A stretch of 64,000 bases of DNA from the NCBI GenBank assembly GCA_008360975.2, contig CM039179.1, positions 52,248,561 through 52,312,560 on the forward strand, in the 5' to 3' direction. Within the stretch, counting starts at the first letter, position 1, and each line of letters begins with the position of its first letter. Source of the stretch: Lichenostomus cassidix. Its lineage: Eukaryota; Chordata; Aves; Passeriformes; Meliphagidae. A program made the translations under genes and the position numbers. Of the stretch, positions 13,601 to 26,317 are shown one piece after another. Under the pieces are notes generated by a model, which saw only the letters and a list, made by a program, of their open reading frames with translations, ran no database searches and was not told the origin of the DNA.

Positions 13601-15889
13601 ACCTAGACTGGGTAAAACAGTATATTTCTTTGGATGAGATTTAAAATTTCTGTTGAGAACACAGACAATCCAGTTATCTGATTTACAAGTAGATTTCATT
13701 TGATCAAACTACTGTATGCTTAAGGATACACATAATAAATTTATAGACAGACACATCTTTATAGCTCACTGAGTTCACATCTTTCCTTTCATATTCAATT
13801 AATCATCTGAACCTATAGATGTGCAGAATTGTTGTCTTTCTTATTTTGAAATGTACCAAAGACTAGAGTTTTATACAGCTATGACAGCCGTGGATTTGTG
13901 TCTCCTGTCACATTCCACAGAGTAAGTTCCAGTACAGAGGAAGTTTGGTAAATAATTTTAATAATTAGCGTATCCACAACAGACTTCATCTAGGACTCAT
14001 TCAGCCTGCAGCATGGAAACATCTTTCCATTGCATAGTTAATACTCTACATTGCTGTTCGCAGCATCTGAGGTCCCATTAAAATCTTCTCAGAGCCCATA
14101 CATTTTCTGCATAAATAAAGTTATAGTATGTCTTGCCCTTCTGTTTTGAAGATAACCATCCTGAAAGAGGCTCAAAATTTGATAGCCTTTATTCAGATAA
14201 GAAGTCCGTCTGAAATCAATGGAACTAAGTAGTGACTAAGTCATAATAGGCCTATTAGCATTTCACTAAATCAATAAATGTTGATAATTTTTTTAAATAC
14301 TTAGAGGAAAAGAAATCATTATAAATTTGAGTTAAAAAACAGAAAAAATCCTTATATGTGAACAGAGGAATATAATGGCTGCTTTCTCTCCAATCTGAAA
14401 TGCATCAAAAGCAGCATTCTGTTGGTTCAAAAGAATGATGCTGTACTGCAGATGTGGGGAAAGCATGGAAGAATGAAGCTTAAACTGAGGCATTTCAGGC
14501 AGGGCAAGTGGAAATTGAGACTCGAAAGTAAAAATTGTAAACAATGGCAAATGCTGGCAGAAAAAAATATTGTATAGAATTAGAAATTTTGAATTAGTAA
14601 TATTGTTATACTGCATCTTAACAAAACCAGATACCCTATTTTTCACACCACATACTACAGATTTTAGGTACTGCAGCGCAGCATTTCTACGTTCTAAATG
14701 GCCCCCAGCACCCTAATTCCTAGCAATTCTGACTTGGGAAAACTGGAGGCAAAAATTGTAGCCCTTTCCTCACTACCAGCTGGAGCAGCAAGCAAACACC
14801 TGCAAGGCAATAGTGATCAACAACTCCAAGAACGGTCCATGCTGGAGAGGGCTACTTGGATATGCACAGTTTCTTTCCTCCCCAACAGCCCTCAGTGAGG
14901 CTATATATAAACCCAAGATTTGCTATATGCTAGGAGGGCATCTACTCTGAGGGTCTGAATCATACACTGGGACAAACCAAGGAGTTTCAGAAAATGGGAA
15001 GGTGAAATTTTTAGTATCAAATTTAACAGTTTGAAAATTTGGCTGTAACTCCCACTTACTAAATATAAAAAATGCAGTAGCATCAGACAGTGGGTCTGAT
15101 CCAATTGCCCAGGAAATCAATGAGTGTCTTTCTTTTGACTTCAGCTGACTTGGCACTAGTCCAACATGCTCTCACTCTATCGATTTCAATCCTATTCCTT
15201 CTTTCCTCTCCTTCACTTTTCACCTTCAACAGCTTCTCTTCTGTCCTGCACCTTCTTCTATTGGCAAGAAGTATCACATCTATATGAGGCTCTAATTTCT
15301 TGGCATTTAACCCAATCATGATAACATCATAAATTGAAAGGCTCTGTTTTGGTTAGTTATTTAGTTATGGCTGGGAAAAAAATACTGAACAAGCATTTCA
15401 AAGTATAAATAAAGTGCAGATATAAAATAATAATTTGAAAAAAGATATACAAATACTTTGTGTAGTAAAGTAAACCTGCAGTCTTAAAAAGTTCAGGGCT
15501 GTTTCTGTGATTCAAAGAACACCACAGGTAATTACTTGAAAAACTCCAAGGCTGAGATTATTTCAACATATTGAGTGCTTGAATTAGTATCACCTAAACC
15601 AATTTGGAAGATGTCCAACCACTGGGTAACAATGGAATTTGCTGGAAAACTGAAACAGTATGCCTTATAATTAACAAATATCAAATCCTGCAGAGGACAA
15701 AGATGAGTCATTTAGAGTAAAAATAACCTGTTCATTCCAAAGCAAATATTTAGGATGATTAAAACCTTCACGTACTACTGAAATACACAGAAAAAAATCT
15801 CTGGATATTTTCAGAACACAATCCACATATTTTAACTTAATTGTATAGGTAACTTTTTAAAACTTAAAATGATTAGATGAAAGTTAGTT
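7652..15889. other. AT-rich non-coding DNA, 8.2 kb, no gene recognised
   Basis: Unique-looking AT-rich DNA with no interspersed repeat I can name. The longest open frames are 132 codons at 11081-11479 (minus) and 104 codons at 14332-14646 (minus). Neither shows a domain, signal peptide or recognisable similarity. 14650-15320 is less AT-rich and has several overlapping 65-78 codon frames, but no family could be assigned; it could be an old degraded repeat. Confidence 0.5.
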
Positions 15890-16329
15890 AGGATAGCAAA
15901 GGGCCCTGAGGGGAAGCTGTATGAAGAGTGGCTGTGGTCACTTGGTCTGTTCAGTCTGGAAAAGAGGAGACTGAGGGGAGACCTCATTGCAGTTACAACT
16001 TCCTCATAAGGGGAAGAGGAAGGGCAGACACTGATCTCTTCTCTGTGGTGACCAGGGACAGGACCCCAGGGAATGGCCTGAGGTTGTGTCAGGGAAGATT
16101 TAGGTTGGATATAAGGAAAAGGTTCTTCACCCTGAGGGTGGTTTGGCACTGGAACAGGATCCCCAGGAAAGGGATCACAGCTCCAAGCCTGACAGAGTTC
16201 AAGAAGCATTTGGACAATACTCTCAGGCACTTGGTGTGACTCTTGGGGATGCCCTGTGCAGGGCCAGGAGTTGGACTTGATGATCCTTGGGGATTCCTTC
16301 CAACTCAGCAGATTCTGTGATTCTGTAAC
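15890..16329 (+). mobile_element. CR1 LINE 3' end with ORF2 C-terminal remnant
   Basis: The sequence follows the avian CR1 3' portion in sense orientation, through 'ttcagtctggaaaagaggag' and 'tttaggttggatataagg' to the end 'gattctgtgattctgtaa'. An open frame at 15928-16239 keeps the ORF2 C-terminus, including FRLDIRKRFFTLRVVWHWNR. The copy is 5'-truncated, as usual for CR1. Open frames on the opposite strand (15832-16230) are shadows of this element. Confidence 0.95.
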
Positions 16330-16653
16330 TCCTTTAAGAAAAAAGCTTTATATTGAAAAATAAAAAAGCAACACCAAATAAGCAAAAAGTCTCATGACTA
16401 AAGGTACTACTGTTTAAACATTTTGAACCCAGAATCAAAGGGATTCTGAGCATACAATTGTAGATACATAAAAAGTATTAATTACTGAAATTTAAGTATA
16501 GATAAACACAATTTATCTGCCAAGGCAGTTTCCTTGCAATAATTTATTGCTTTACATATACATAAAAATCTATTTTTTTTAATCTCATTAAATATTCTAC
16601 CTTATATTTGTAAGGGATATTAGATTAGTAGGGAAAACACTGCCTTCATTCTA
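16330..16653. other. AT-rich spacer between CR1 and solo LTR
   Basis: About 320 bp of AT-rich DNA. No feature is recognised. Confidence 0.5.
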
Positions 16654-16659
16654 CCTAGA
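16654..16659. repeat. Target-site duplication CCTAGA (left copy, one mismatch)
   Basis: CCTAGA precedes the LTR and CCTAAA follows it at 16923-16928. Five of six bases match, as expected for a duplication with one later mutation. Confidence 0.7.
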
Positions 16660-16922
16660 TGTCGCTGTTGAGCAGCTAGCAGAGTAATGAATGCATCAGT
16701 TCTCAGTGGCAAGAAGGAATGACCTTTATTGTTTTGATTTCATCACATATATAGAGTTCTCAAAAGTCACCCAGATTGGTCAGTCAGAAGCCTTCCCCCA
16801 GGCCTGATTGGCCAGGCCTGCACTGCTCAAGTTCTGGGACACTGTTCCAACAACATCCAAACTTTATCTTTATTTACAAAACACAAGAAAACTTCTCATG
16901 GGAAAAACCTGTGCTAGCCACA
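16660..16922 (-). mobile_element. Solo LTR, 263 bp, copy A of a class II-like family
   Basis: The block begins TGTCGCTGTTGAGC and ends GTGCTAGCCACA. It is the reverse complement of the element at 44087-44349, has the same length, and differs at about 9 positions by hand count (about 96.6% identity). The coding orientation is minus, with AATAAA (minus strand) at 16725-16730, a TATATAT promoter-like motif just upstream of it, and two CCAAT motifs. The flanks carry a near-perfect 6-bp duplication (CCTAGA/CCTAAA). No internal retroviral sequence is attached. Six-base duplications are typical of class II (ERVK-like) elements, but the family name cannot be fixed without a repeat library. Confidence 0.93.
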
Positions 16923-16928
16923 CCTAAA
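16923..16928. repeat. Target-site duplication CCTAAA (right copy)
   Basis: Matches 16654-16659 at five of six bases, immediately beyond the LTR end. Confidence 0.7.
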
Positions 16929-17897
16929 GAGTTACTATCATGACATTGGTAGAATGTCTTAGTATGGATTTATTCCAGTTTGAGTGCAAGGAAAATTTAT
17001 CTGTCATATTAATATTAAGCTTAATTTGTCCATTAAGAGCCGAATTCTTACTAAGATATTTACAAAATATATGTCCTACAAGTTAATGTAAGTGCATTAT
17101 AAACTAAAACAAATTATTTTTAGTTATAAAAAAAATGTTCAGTAACCTAGCTCATTGGCTTACTTCAACAGCTGGTTCTATTTCTTTTACTTTTCAGTTT
17201 ATTGGGGAAAGTGAACTGATGATGAGATTAGGTTATGGTCAATTTCCTTCTTATTAAAATCTTTATTCTGCCAGAAGAAGAAATAATCAAGCCCAAACTC
17301 TAGCTTACTTTGTAAATAATCATTTTAGTTTATCATTTATTGTCCAAACTTCTTTAGCAGGTCTTGCTTTTTTCAATCTCCTGATTGTTCTTCAAGCACT
17401 TGAAATGTCTGAATCGAAAAATAACAAAAACAACGATAAAACCAAACAAGAAAAAATGTCTAACATTATCAGAGTTAAGATATCTATGACAAATGTAGTG
17501 GATTTACGAACAAACTAGGAACAAAAGGAGACATTAGGGTGATTTAGAGACTGCAAGTGATGAAAGATCAGTTTCAGAAAGTTCCCGTGACAGAAGAAAT
17601 TGGAGAGATATCTACCAGATACCAGTTTAATTAAACTCATTGAGACAATGTAGCATGGTGGAAAAGCAACAATGAATAGCTATTTTAAAAAACACGCAAA
17701 TGGTGAGGTTGGTGACTAACACAAATCTTGTTACTTCCATTCCCTTTGTTCTGTTCTAAACCATTTAACATCTCTTTGGTATTCATTTCATCCAGTAATG
17801 CTAACTCTTCACAGTTTATGAGCCATGGCCATAATCCATATTTCTCCTGCTAAGGAAGTAAAAAAACTGTCTGCCAGCAAATTACATAACCCTGCTT

Positions 17898-17934
<37 letters not shown>
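17898..17934. repeat. (CA)n microsatellite
   Basis: An almost pure run of CA dinucleotides, broken once by 'tata'. It is a typical vertebrate dinucleotide repeat. The open frame across it (17825-18037) shows the expected Thr-His alternation and is not a gene. Confidence 0.95.
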
Positions 17935-20460
17935 TTTGGGGCTTAGTTCTCATTGCTCACTTAGGGTTTGCATGACATTTTGTAAGCATGTATTTACCAA
18001 GATTAATACTGATTTGAATTATCCCATCTACTTTTAATTCATAAATACTTTAACTGGTAGGAGATTTTAAGTGCTGGTGCCGATTGTTTTGTTTAATATG
18101 GATTTGATCTAAAATCCAATTAGAAAAAGCATCAAGAGCATCTCTACAATAATTATGCCATTGTTTTCCATTCTTTGTTAACATTTCAGTTTTAATCCAT
18201 AGCTGTAATTTTAATTTAAACTAGAAGTAAGCTACATAATCAGCAGAACTGGGATCATGTTCAAGGCCAGACTGAATGTACCTATATCTGTATTGCTCAA
18301 TAAAGAGAGAGCCAGGGAGCAATACCAAAGATTGTACCTCTATATTACTTCATTTGCATAATTTTTAGATCTCTCATCTGTGCACACTTCACTTGGGTGC
18401 CTCAAGAGCTATCCTTGGGCACAACTCAAGGCACTCATTACTCTATGAACTGCTCTCAAATGGCACTATGAATGTGACTGGGCAGGGATAATGTCCTCTG
18501 TCCCAAACAGTATTCCAGCAACGTCCTAAGGGATTTGCGTTCTCATGTTCTTTTCTGCAACATTCTTGTATAGGTAACAGCTGCCCTAAAAGTCACACTG
18601 AAGAGCACCATTTGCCATTATTTTAGAAAATATGACCTGCAATTAATAACCTGCGAAAAAAAGTAAAATTACAGTTACCTCTTTGGACCACAGGCTCAAC
18701 GTGTAGGTCCAGTGGAGGTTCAGGAACACGTGATCAGTAGTAAGTCTGAGAAAAGTTTGTAAAGATAGATGGGTCTCAACAGTGTGACAGTAAGACAGTT
18801 TGTACCCCTAGGTTTTGAAGCCAAGGAGCAGTCCCTCAATCACTATTGTTTGGCTTCAGAATAACATTAAACATCTACATCTGACTGGTGCTTGTAAGGT
18901 GCTCAGATGAGTCAGTCAGCTCATTTCTGTGGTGCTGTTTCTATGAAGGAGTTGTAATGTTGTCCCAATTTTCCTTTGTATCCATCTTCCTTCTGCATTG
19001 CAACACTGGAGACTTACACTAGTACCATGTATGCATCAGAAGCCAACAGATGTATAGGATCTAAAGCAGAAGACATGTCAAATCTACTTGAAAATATGGA
19101 TATATTTCATAATGTAAACCTATACTAATTTTATTGGTACCTCTAGTCTATTGTCCATATTTCTTGCACACAGCCATTTACACTGCAAGCCACTTATTAT
19201 TGGATAGGCTTTAGGTAAGGTCTGCATTTGGAGCAAAACAAAACAAAATTAAAAAAACAACACAAACCCATGGTACACTAAGTTTTCTTCTTCCAGAAAC
19301 CATGTAGCAGACCCAGTTGCTAAATCAATAGTTCACAAACGTCCCTCATGGTAAAAAGTAACCAGTGCATCACCTGGGGCTGGGAGAGAATTGCTGCACT
19401 TGAGAGCAGAGATGGATGTGCTCTGCAAAGCACTGAGTAAGTAGGAGTTACACATACACTGAAATTTTCAGAACTAATCAACAAAACAGCCATTAATTGC
19501 TCAAATATACAACTTTGTATCACTAGGAAAAATAAAACAATGAATCCAGCCACTGATAGTCCTCTTTATTTGTATGGTCTTCTATAAATCATGACAAACT
19601 TCCTGATGCCTTGAGCACTGTATTTATCATTTCATCTGACCACATTTTATTATGAGGTACTTATTATTGTAGGTAATATGCATGATCATATTTGCCTGGG
19701 AAGGAAGTAGAATTGAGCATCTTGGAATACTCAGATTATCATATTAATTAAAATTGGAAGTGCTGAGCTGCATCCAGAAGATATTGTTACTTGCAAAATT
19801 TTCTTGGACACAGTGATAAACCTGATTGATTACAGTTTATAATAGCAATAATCTCTGCAATACCATTAATTAGCACAGTTAATAACTAATTTGCTGGAGC
19901 TTTAACTGCCCTTGGCTTTCCCTCAAGCTGTTCCAAACTGGCCATTAACTGCTGGTTACAATTGATTTCTCAGGGCTCTATTTAAAAGAAATTTTATTTC
20001 AGTTCAGCACCCACAGAGTCTAATCTTGATTTGGTAAACAAAAAACATTCCCTACCTTAACCACAGACCTCTTGCTCTTCATTCTCTTTGGTATATCATT
20101 TCAGGAATGTATGGGGATGTAAGCTTTGTGATTCAGGGATAAAGCAAAAACCGAAGCCCTGCTACTCTTTATTCCAAATTTTCAAGTGGTAGGGAAGCCC
20201 AAAAAGGAAGAGCACTCTATTGACATCTGGTGGAAAGAAAAGACAAATTAAATGCTCCAGCAGCCAACTTTCAGCTTATTTGTTTGCATATATTATTTCT
20301 TTGTGTTTGGAAACTGCTTCTGCTAATACCATAATGTAAAGAGACATTAACAATGTAACATTGTAGAGGAATAATTGCCATTTAAATTTATGCAAATAGA
20401 GTGGACATTTAACCTAAGAAAATAGGTTTCTGTAACAGAGTACAAAAGTTACAGCCTTAA

Positions 20461-20474
20461 AAAAAAAAAAAAAG
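20461..20474. repeat. Poly(A) tract
   Basis: A run of about 15 A bases. The upstream sequence shows no SINE or processed-gene similarity, so I treat it as simple sequence. Confidence 0.85.
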
Positions 20475-21847
20475 CCAGGAAAATATTTTCTACAAAACAG
20501 CAAGTTTAACTTAAGAAAAAATATAATGTGCTTAAGAATAACTTGTATTTTACAAGACTTTGCCTTTGTAGTGCTTTTTGATTTCTTGGTAAGAATTTAT
20601 AAACACTGGGAATAGCTAGTAAAGCTGCTAGCAGAACAAGAAGGGGAGAAAAATGATGATCAGGTAACATAACAAGGAGCAGAGAGGGATTGTCACTATG
20701 AGCAATGCAGGTCACATCACTATAAGGTCAGCTGTAGGGCTTTACTACCCAGCAAGACTGAGTGATCCCAGCTGTGAAGTACATCTTGTTGCGAAAGCAG
20801 AGAAAGAAACAGCTGACTTAGGAATTGCCTTATTATAAGAGAGGCCCATCATACAGGTAGCAGTTAGGAGCTGTACACTATCTTGCCTATGTTTTTTCTT
20901 ACATTTTCCTTTTATCCCTCAAATAACACATTCTTTGTTAAGTCAAACATTTTATGTTTGTGAATGAGGAAAAATAAGAGCTGTGTACCAGAAAGTATGT
21001 TTTCCAGTGTTTCTGTGTAAGGTTTTAAGCCCATAAAAGAAAAATGGAGATTAGCCTGTCTATTTGATTCTGAATAAGGTCTGACTGAAGGGTTATAGGG
21101 AATTCAAATCTGTAATGACCATACTACTGGAAAGAACTTACACCATGTCATTGTTTCCTTTGCAGGTCTCTATTAGACCACCTTTCTCTCTAGCATCTTT
21201 GTATAAATTCTTCCTTCCAATTTATTGGCTCCCTGAAAGTATTGAACTATTACTTTCCTCCTTCACTCATGCAAAAATGACCACCTTTCTGCCCATACCC
21301 TTATTTTTCAAACAAGTGCTTAGATGACTGATTCCATAGGCCTCTGGCTGTATATGGGCTTCCCTGTGAGCAACAAAGCCACCCCACTGTCATTCCTTAC
21401 AGCTTTCACTGAACCTTAATGTGTGGCCTAAATGAAAATTGTGTAGTGAGAGATTCGGACTACATCTTTAAGCTTTAACCACATTTGTCTCATGTTTTCT
21501 TGGTCCCTTCCCTCTCAGTGATCTCTTTGTTTGGATCTTCATGCATCACTCACACATTTTTAAAGTGGGAACTGACTGTTTCATGTTTGTTTAGCTGATG
21601 ACAGAATGGGACCCTGAGCCATGAATGGACTTGCTTAGTAAACCTGCAGAATGGAATCACAGAAATAATTTAAAAAAACTTCCACCTGTAAGAAGCGGTT
21701 CAGGCAAGAGAAGTATGGAAGGGAAGACCACCATTCTAAAGAGAAACATATAACACTATGCAAATGGTTCCATCATACACTGGTGTTGTGCAGGTTTTGG
21801 TTTTAGTTTTTCCCATTTAATTCCATGACAGAAAACGTTCTACAGCT

Positions 21848-21902
21848 AACAAAAAGCCAACCAACCAACCAAAAAACCAACAAAAACCCAAATAAAAAAA
21901 AG
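21848..21902. repeat. A/C-rich low-complexity tract with (CCAA) units
   Basis: Contains 'ccaaccaaccaaccaaa' followed by A-rich sequence with CCC and CC runs. It is the complement of the T/G-rich tracts seen at 40995-41085, 51001-51050 and 60420-60470. Confidence 0.75.
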
Positions 21903-23502
21903 GAAGATGAAGCAGCAAACTTTAGAATTCAGGTTTTTCAAGTTTTGAAATAAACATGATATTATGAAAATGAAATTTGCATAAAATAGATTAGCGATTA
22001 AACTGAGTAATCTTCTTTTCATAGACTGGGTTGCCAGCATTTCATTTAGACTTCCTTCTTTTGTGTACCAAAAAAATTTTTCATCAAGAAAAATTCTACT
22101 GTGATATGAGTACTCTACGGGATGTCTATATATACAACTCTTTGTGTATGTGGATAAGAGATTTAAAATCCAGTACTTTCAGAATTAAAAATCTGCATTT
22201 GTTTACTAGATGATTGACATACACATATAGACACAGAGGGACTGACTGAACTGACTGACACTACCACCATGCATGGAAGACTTGTCTCAAGGAAAGCACA
22301 CTGATATTAGCTCTTGTTTATTTGAGCTCAAATTCCAGACTTCCAGTATTCAGCTAGCTCTGTCAACGTCTTGTCACTCACTGTTTGGTGTGAAATATCT
22401 CTCTTGTTCTTGTTCTCCCAGCCAATACTCTGGTCTTTATTTGTTATCTGTTGTCTTGACAGCTCCAGCCTCCTCCCATACAGCTTCTTCAATGTGTTTT
22501 GTCCATTTTTTCAAAGTATCAAATGGAAATACATCACTCTGTACTGGAAAACTAACATTAACTTGGTGTCCTCTAAATTTTCATCACCGTCTTATACGTT
22601 TTTGTATAGTCAGATTCTCCATAACATTGCTAAATGTCTGCTAATTCTTTTTTAAAATATGCTCTGAACATTCACCTATTCTTCACCTTCTGAATGTTTC
22701 TGCATCCTTTATTCCCTTCAGATAGTTTTATGCTGTTGATTTTTTACTTTAGTATTAAATAATTTTCCACCTTCTATCCACTAAGCAAAACCTTTCTTTC
22801 TTCTCTAGCATAGCTTTGCTGAAAAAAAAACAGAAAGACAGATCATTTCTTCATTTGAAAGAACACAGTCCTCCTCACCTTTTCTTCTTTTATCTACAAA
22901 TGGACATCTTGGATCAATTTGGTCAAGTTTCTTAGGATCAGTTCCAAAGAAGATCACAAGCAAATATTCACATAGGGCCTGGCAGGCAGTGCAGTCGAAA
23001 TAAAAATCTGAGTACCCTGAAGAGTGTATCAGTAGCTTTAAGCTACATCTATACTACTATATTGAATTTTTCCAGAACCAAGAGCTGACATCGAGGCTGA
23101 CAAGGCTGTGTGTGTCTGTCCCTATCATTGAATTCTCTCACCTTCCAAAACAGAAAAACAGACCCAGAATGATAATTAAGAATTCTGCACGCCATAGCGT
23201 GCCATAAGTCCTGAACCATGCTCAGAAATTATTTGGGAGAGTGCTGACTGACTCAAGACAAATTGACAAGGCTCACTATAAAAATAAAAATATCAAATGA
23301 AAGAGACGCTGAAGTTCCCGAGAATATATACATTCCCTGGAACTGTTTAATTTATTAATATAAACATAGAAAAAGACATCTCAGCATATGATGCATCCAA
23401 CATACTCTCTACAGTGGCCAATTGGAAATGTTAAACACAGAGTGAGTCTTGAAACATGTTTCATGGTTTTAGCTTCAAATATGCCTTGGTACCATTTGCC
23501 AC

Positions 23503-23524
23503 TTTTTTTTTTTTTTTTTTTTTT
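23503..23524. repeat. Poly(T) tract
   Basis: A run of about 22 T bases. No flanking duplication or SINE-like body was recognised. Confidence 0.9.
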
Positions 23525-24980
23525 AATTTATGCAGACAAAGCCATTTTACTGGGAGGGACACAAATCTGTGACAAATCTGTGTTACAAATTGCACCATAT
23601 TATCCAGCTACCTGATGAAGATGTGCTCTTGTTTGCACACAAACCATTAAAGCAGAAAGGAGGAGAATTATTATGAATAAAGCATATGAAGGTGATCTGA
23701 ACTTTATCACGCACGTTAAATACAATTGTATTGCACAAAAGCACATTTCTAGTGCAACCCCCATCTAATTAATCTGATAATCTACCAGATTAATGAAGTA
23801 CACTGTTTCGTGCGCATTTTCTCACCAAATGAATCTTCTGAATTGAAATATGGTTTCAGTAACAGAGGTAGTCAGTGATCTTTTGCAGCAAAAGTGTATA
23901 TTCTCAAGGTTAATGCCTTTTGAATGGAAGTGGGAAATTAGGAATTAAACTTCCTACTTTCAGGAAGGATCACGAAACTAAACCTTCATCACCCATGTCT
24001 CAATCAGCATTCTAGCATCTGGACATCTGCATAAATTTGGAGATTGCTATACATTTTCAGAGTGTGTCTGTCAGGCATGTTTGAGAGTGCCAACTCTAAC
24101 AGCTGCCTCGGGGAACAGAGCCAAACAAAGAATAATTTCTCAGTCTCAACTGGATTTAGGTTTATGTATCACAACACTCCATAAGGCAGAAGAGCACCTT
24201 GGCAAGGTTAGAAGCATAATTCTGTGTTTATGTAATTTTACAGTTAAAAAATAAGCTTCACCAGGGAAAATCAGCAGGTAAATGAGGTCTTTCTTTCCTC
24301 CAGGTATTATTTGTCATTGTGAATTGTTTGTTATTATGTCAAATCACTGCAAAAAATACCTAGAATTTACCTCATATGATTAGGATCTTTTTTCTGTTAC
24401 ACCATTACTATCGCTAATGTGTTGATTATGAGAATAAAGCCTTAAGTTCTACTTTTTCATTTACAGTCCTTCCCCAGTTTAATTTTTATATTACTTGGGT
24501 CTTTCTTCTATTAGAAACATAGTGTGATTACCTTTAGTCTGTGACTTTTAGTCTGTGATGTTGAAATACTGGATAAGTAATACGTTAGAATCTATTTTTC
24601 AAATAACCAGGAGAAATTTTAATTCCTTTGCTGGGGAAACCATTAACTTTTCATTTCCTGGCTTTATTTCTAGGCAAAAGAATTCCAAGCCCCTTCACTT
24701 TCACTTTTTCCTACCTCTAAAAAGAATGTTCTTTATCAACATTCTAGGTGTCAGGATTTTCAGGTGCCAGAAGATCAAACTTCAACTCAAGTGAAAGGCA
24801 GCTGGAGCTAGAAGCATCAGGAAAGCAATCGCCAGGTGTCAGACAGAGCCAGTCAGCATGCAGTTTGATACAAAGATCTAAAAAGATGAGATGACTCCTT
24901 AAGAAAAGCACCCTAATTTTGGTATATTTTTTAATTTAATTTTCACCTTATTTCCTGGTCAAACTAGGATTGCAGTAAAT

Positions 24981-25027
24981 GTGTATGTGTGTGTGTGTGT
25001 GTGTATGTGTGTGTGTGTGTGTGTGTG
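24981..25027. repeat. (TG)n microsatellite
   Basis: About 47 bp of GT dinucleotides with two TATG interruptions. Alternating purine-pyrimidine runs of this kind can adopt Z-DNA and are often length-polymorphic. Confidence 0.95.
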
Positions 25028-26299
25028 AGTTGGTTTGTTATCCTCAAATTCTTCTGAAGACAATACATTTCAACTGTATGTGATGAAAGTTCAGTAATCT
25101 CTGATATGCTAAGTTCCTCAAGATTCATGGTGAAGAATAACCAAGTAGAAGAGAAAAGCCTGTAAGAATTCCTGGTCTTAAAGAACTGACATGTGAGCTC
25201 AACGGGGCTTGAAGAAAATCACACAAAATGCTGAATGGAGACATACCACAGAAGACACAACTACTAAAGACTTTTCAAATTACTCTCACAGTTAACTAGA
25301 AGGTGGAGCTGCCAGAACTGCGCTAGTAACTTTATCAGGTTCCCAGCATGAGCTACAACCCTTGTGCCTGGTTATGTACAATGTGTAATTGTTAACACAT
25401 CTTCTTGCATAGTTTTTGACTTCAGACATTTCTTTAGATGTTTCTTTAGGCATAGTTTCTTGGGTAGCACAGTCTAGCAACCGTTCCAAATATGTGCTGT
25501 GGCATCTGGGGGTGGAAGAACTTTGCAAGTGAGTGAAGCTGTGCTCAACCAACCACCCAGGCAGAACTTGAGAAAAGTTACTAGTACTGCCTAGCTTTCT
25601 AGTACATATATACAACCCCAAAATTGCAGACTTTCATTTCCTGCCAGACTTTAAGAACTAAGTGTTCAGCTGCTAAGCACTTTGAGAGCTTCCAAAATAC
25701 TTCTTGAGTACAGAGAACTTCTCAATTTTTTGCTTTACACTTGTGCTTTCTTTGAAATCATGTCCAAATTTGAGGGGGGTGACTCTCTTTTCGGAGAGTT
25801 GCCAACCTGTTCAAATATTGGCATATATGGACAGAACCAAATTCAACTGCTGTCCCCCAGAAGAGCTTCCTCACCAGCAGATTACAGTCCTCACTATGTA
25901 TTCAGCATCTTCTCACTCTTCTGCTGAAGTTGTGCAGAAAGGAATGCAAGATTTACTCAAGTAGAGAAAAAACGTACTATTGTGTGCAAGAGATTAGCAT
26001 GTCACCTGAAAAAGGGAAGATATAAAATATAATAGCCATTTCAGGAATGGTCAAACTTTTTGTTAGTGTCTGTATAAGTAAATTTTAGAATAACTATTTA
26101 GAACATGCATAACAGTTCAAGACTTTTCCTTTCCCAGTAAGATTTCCTAACCACTCCCTAGTCAGATAAAACAGATATAGCCAGATGGTTAACCTATTCC
26201 CATATGGAATGTGATTTTGAATAATTTTAGGTGAGGAAAAGAAATGAATTTGCCTCTTCCACCAGCTGGGCAGCACTTTTAGCTGTCTCATTCTTACCA

Positions 26300-26317
26300 A
26301 AAAAAAAAAAAAAAAAG
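26300..26317. repeat. Poly(A) tract
   Basis: A run of about 18 A bases. No recognisable retroposed gene lies upstream. Confidence 0.85.

Noticed and set aside
15832..16230. 132-codon minus-strand open frame
   Set aside because: Antisense shadow of the plus-strand CR1 3' end at 15890-16329.
20461..20474. Poly(A) tract as the tail of a retroposed gene or SINE
   Set aside because: No gene-like or SINE-like body lies upstream and no flanking duplication was found. The same applies to the tracts at 23503, 26300 and 52196.
21650..21700. 'ggaatcacagaaataattt' resembling a CR1 3' tail on the minus strand
   Set aside because: Only the first dozen or so bases match and the following sequence does not continue as CR1.
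22273..22644. 123-codon plus-strand frame rich in Ser, Leu and Cys
   Set aside because: Overlaps another long frame (22371-22655) in a different phase, with no family resemblance. Composition follows pyrimidine-rich DNA.
25292..25621. 109-codon minus-strand frame
   Set aside because: No recognisable domain and no supporting splice or promoter context. Could be part of a non-coding transcript, but nothing in the sequence shows it.
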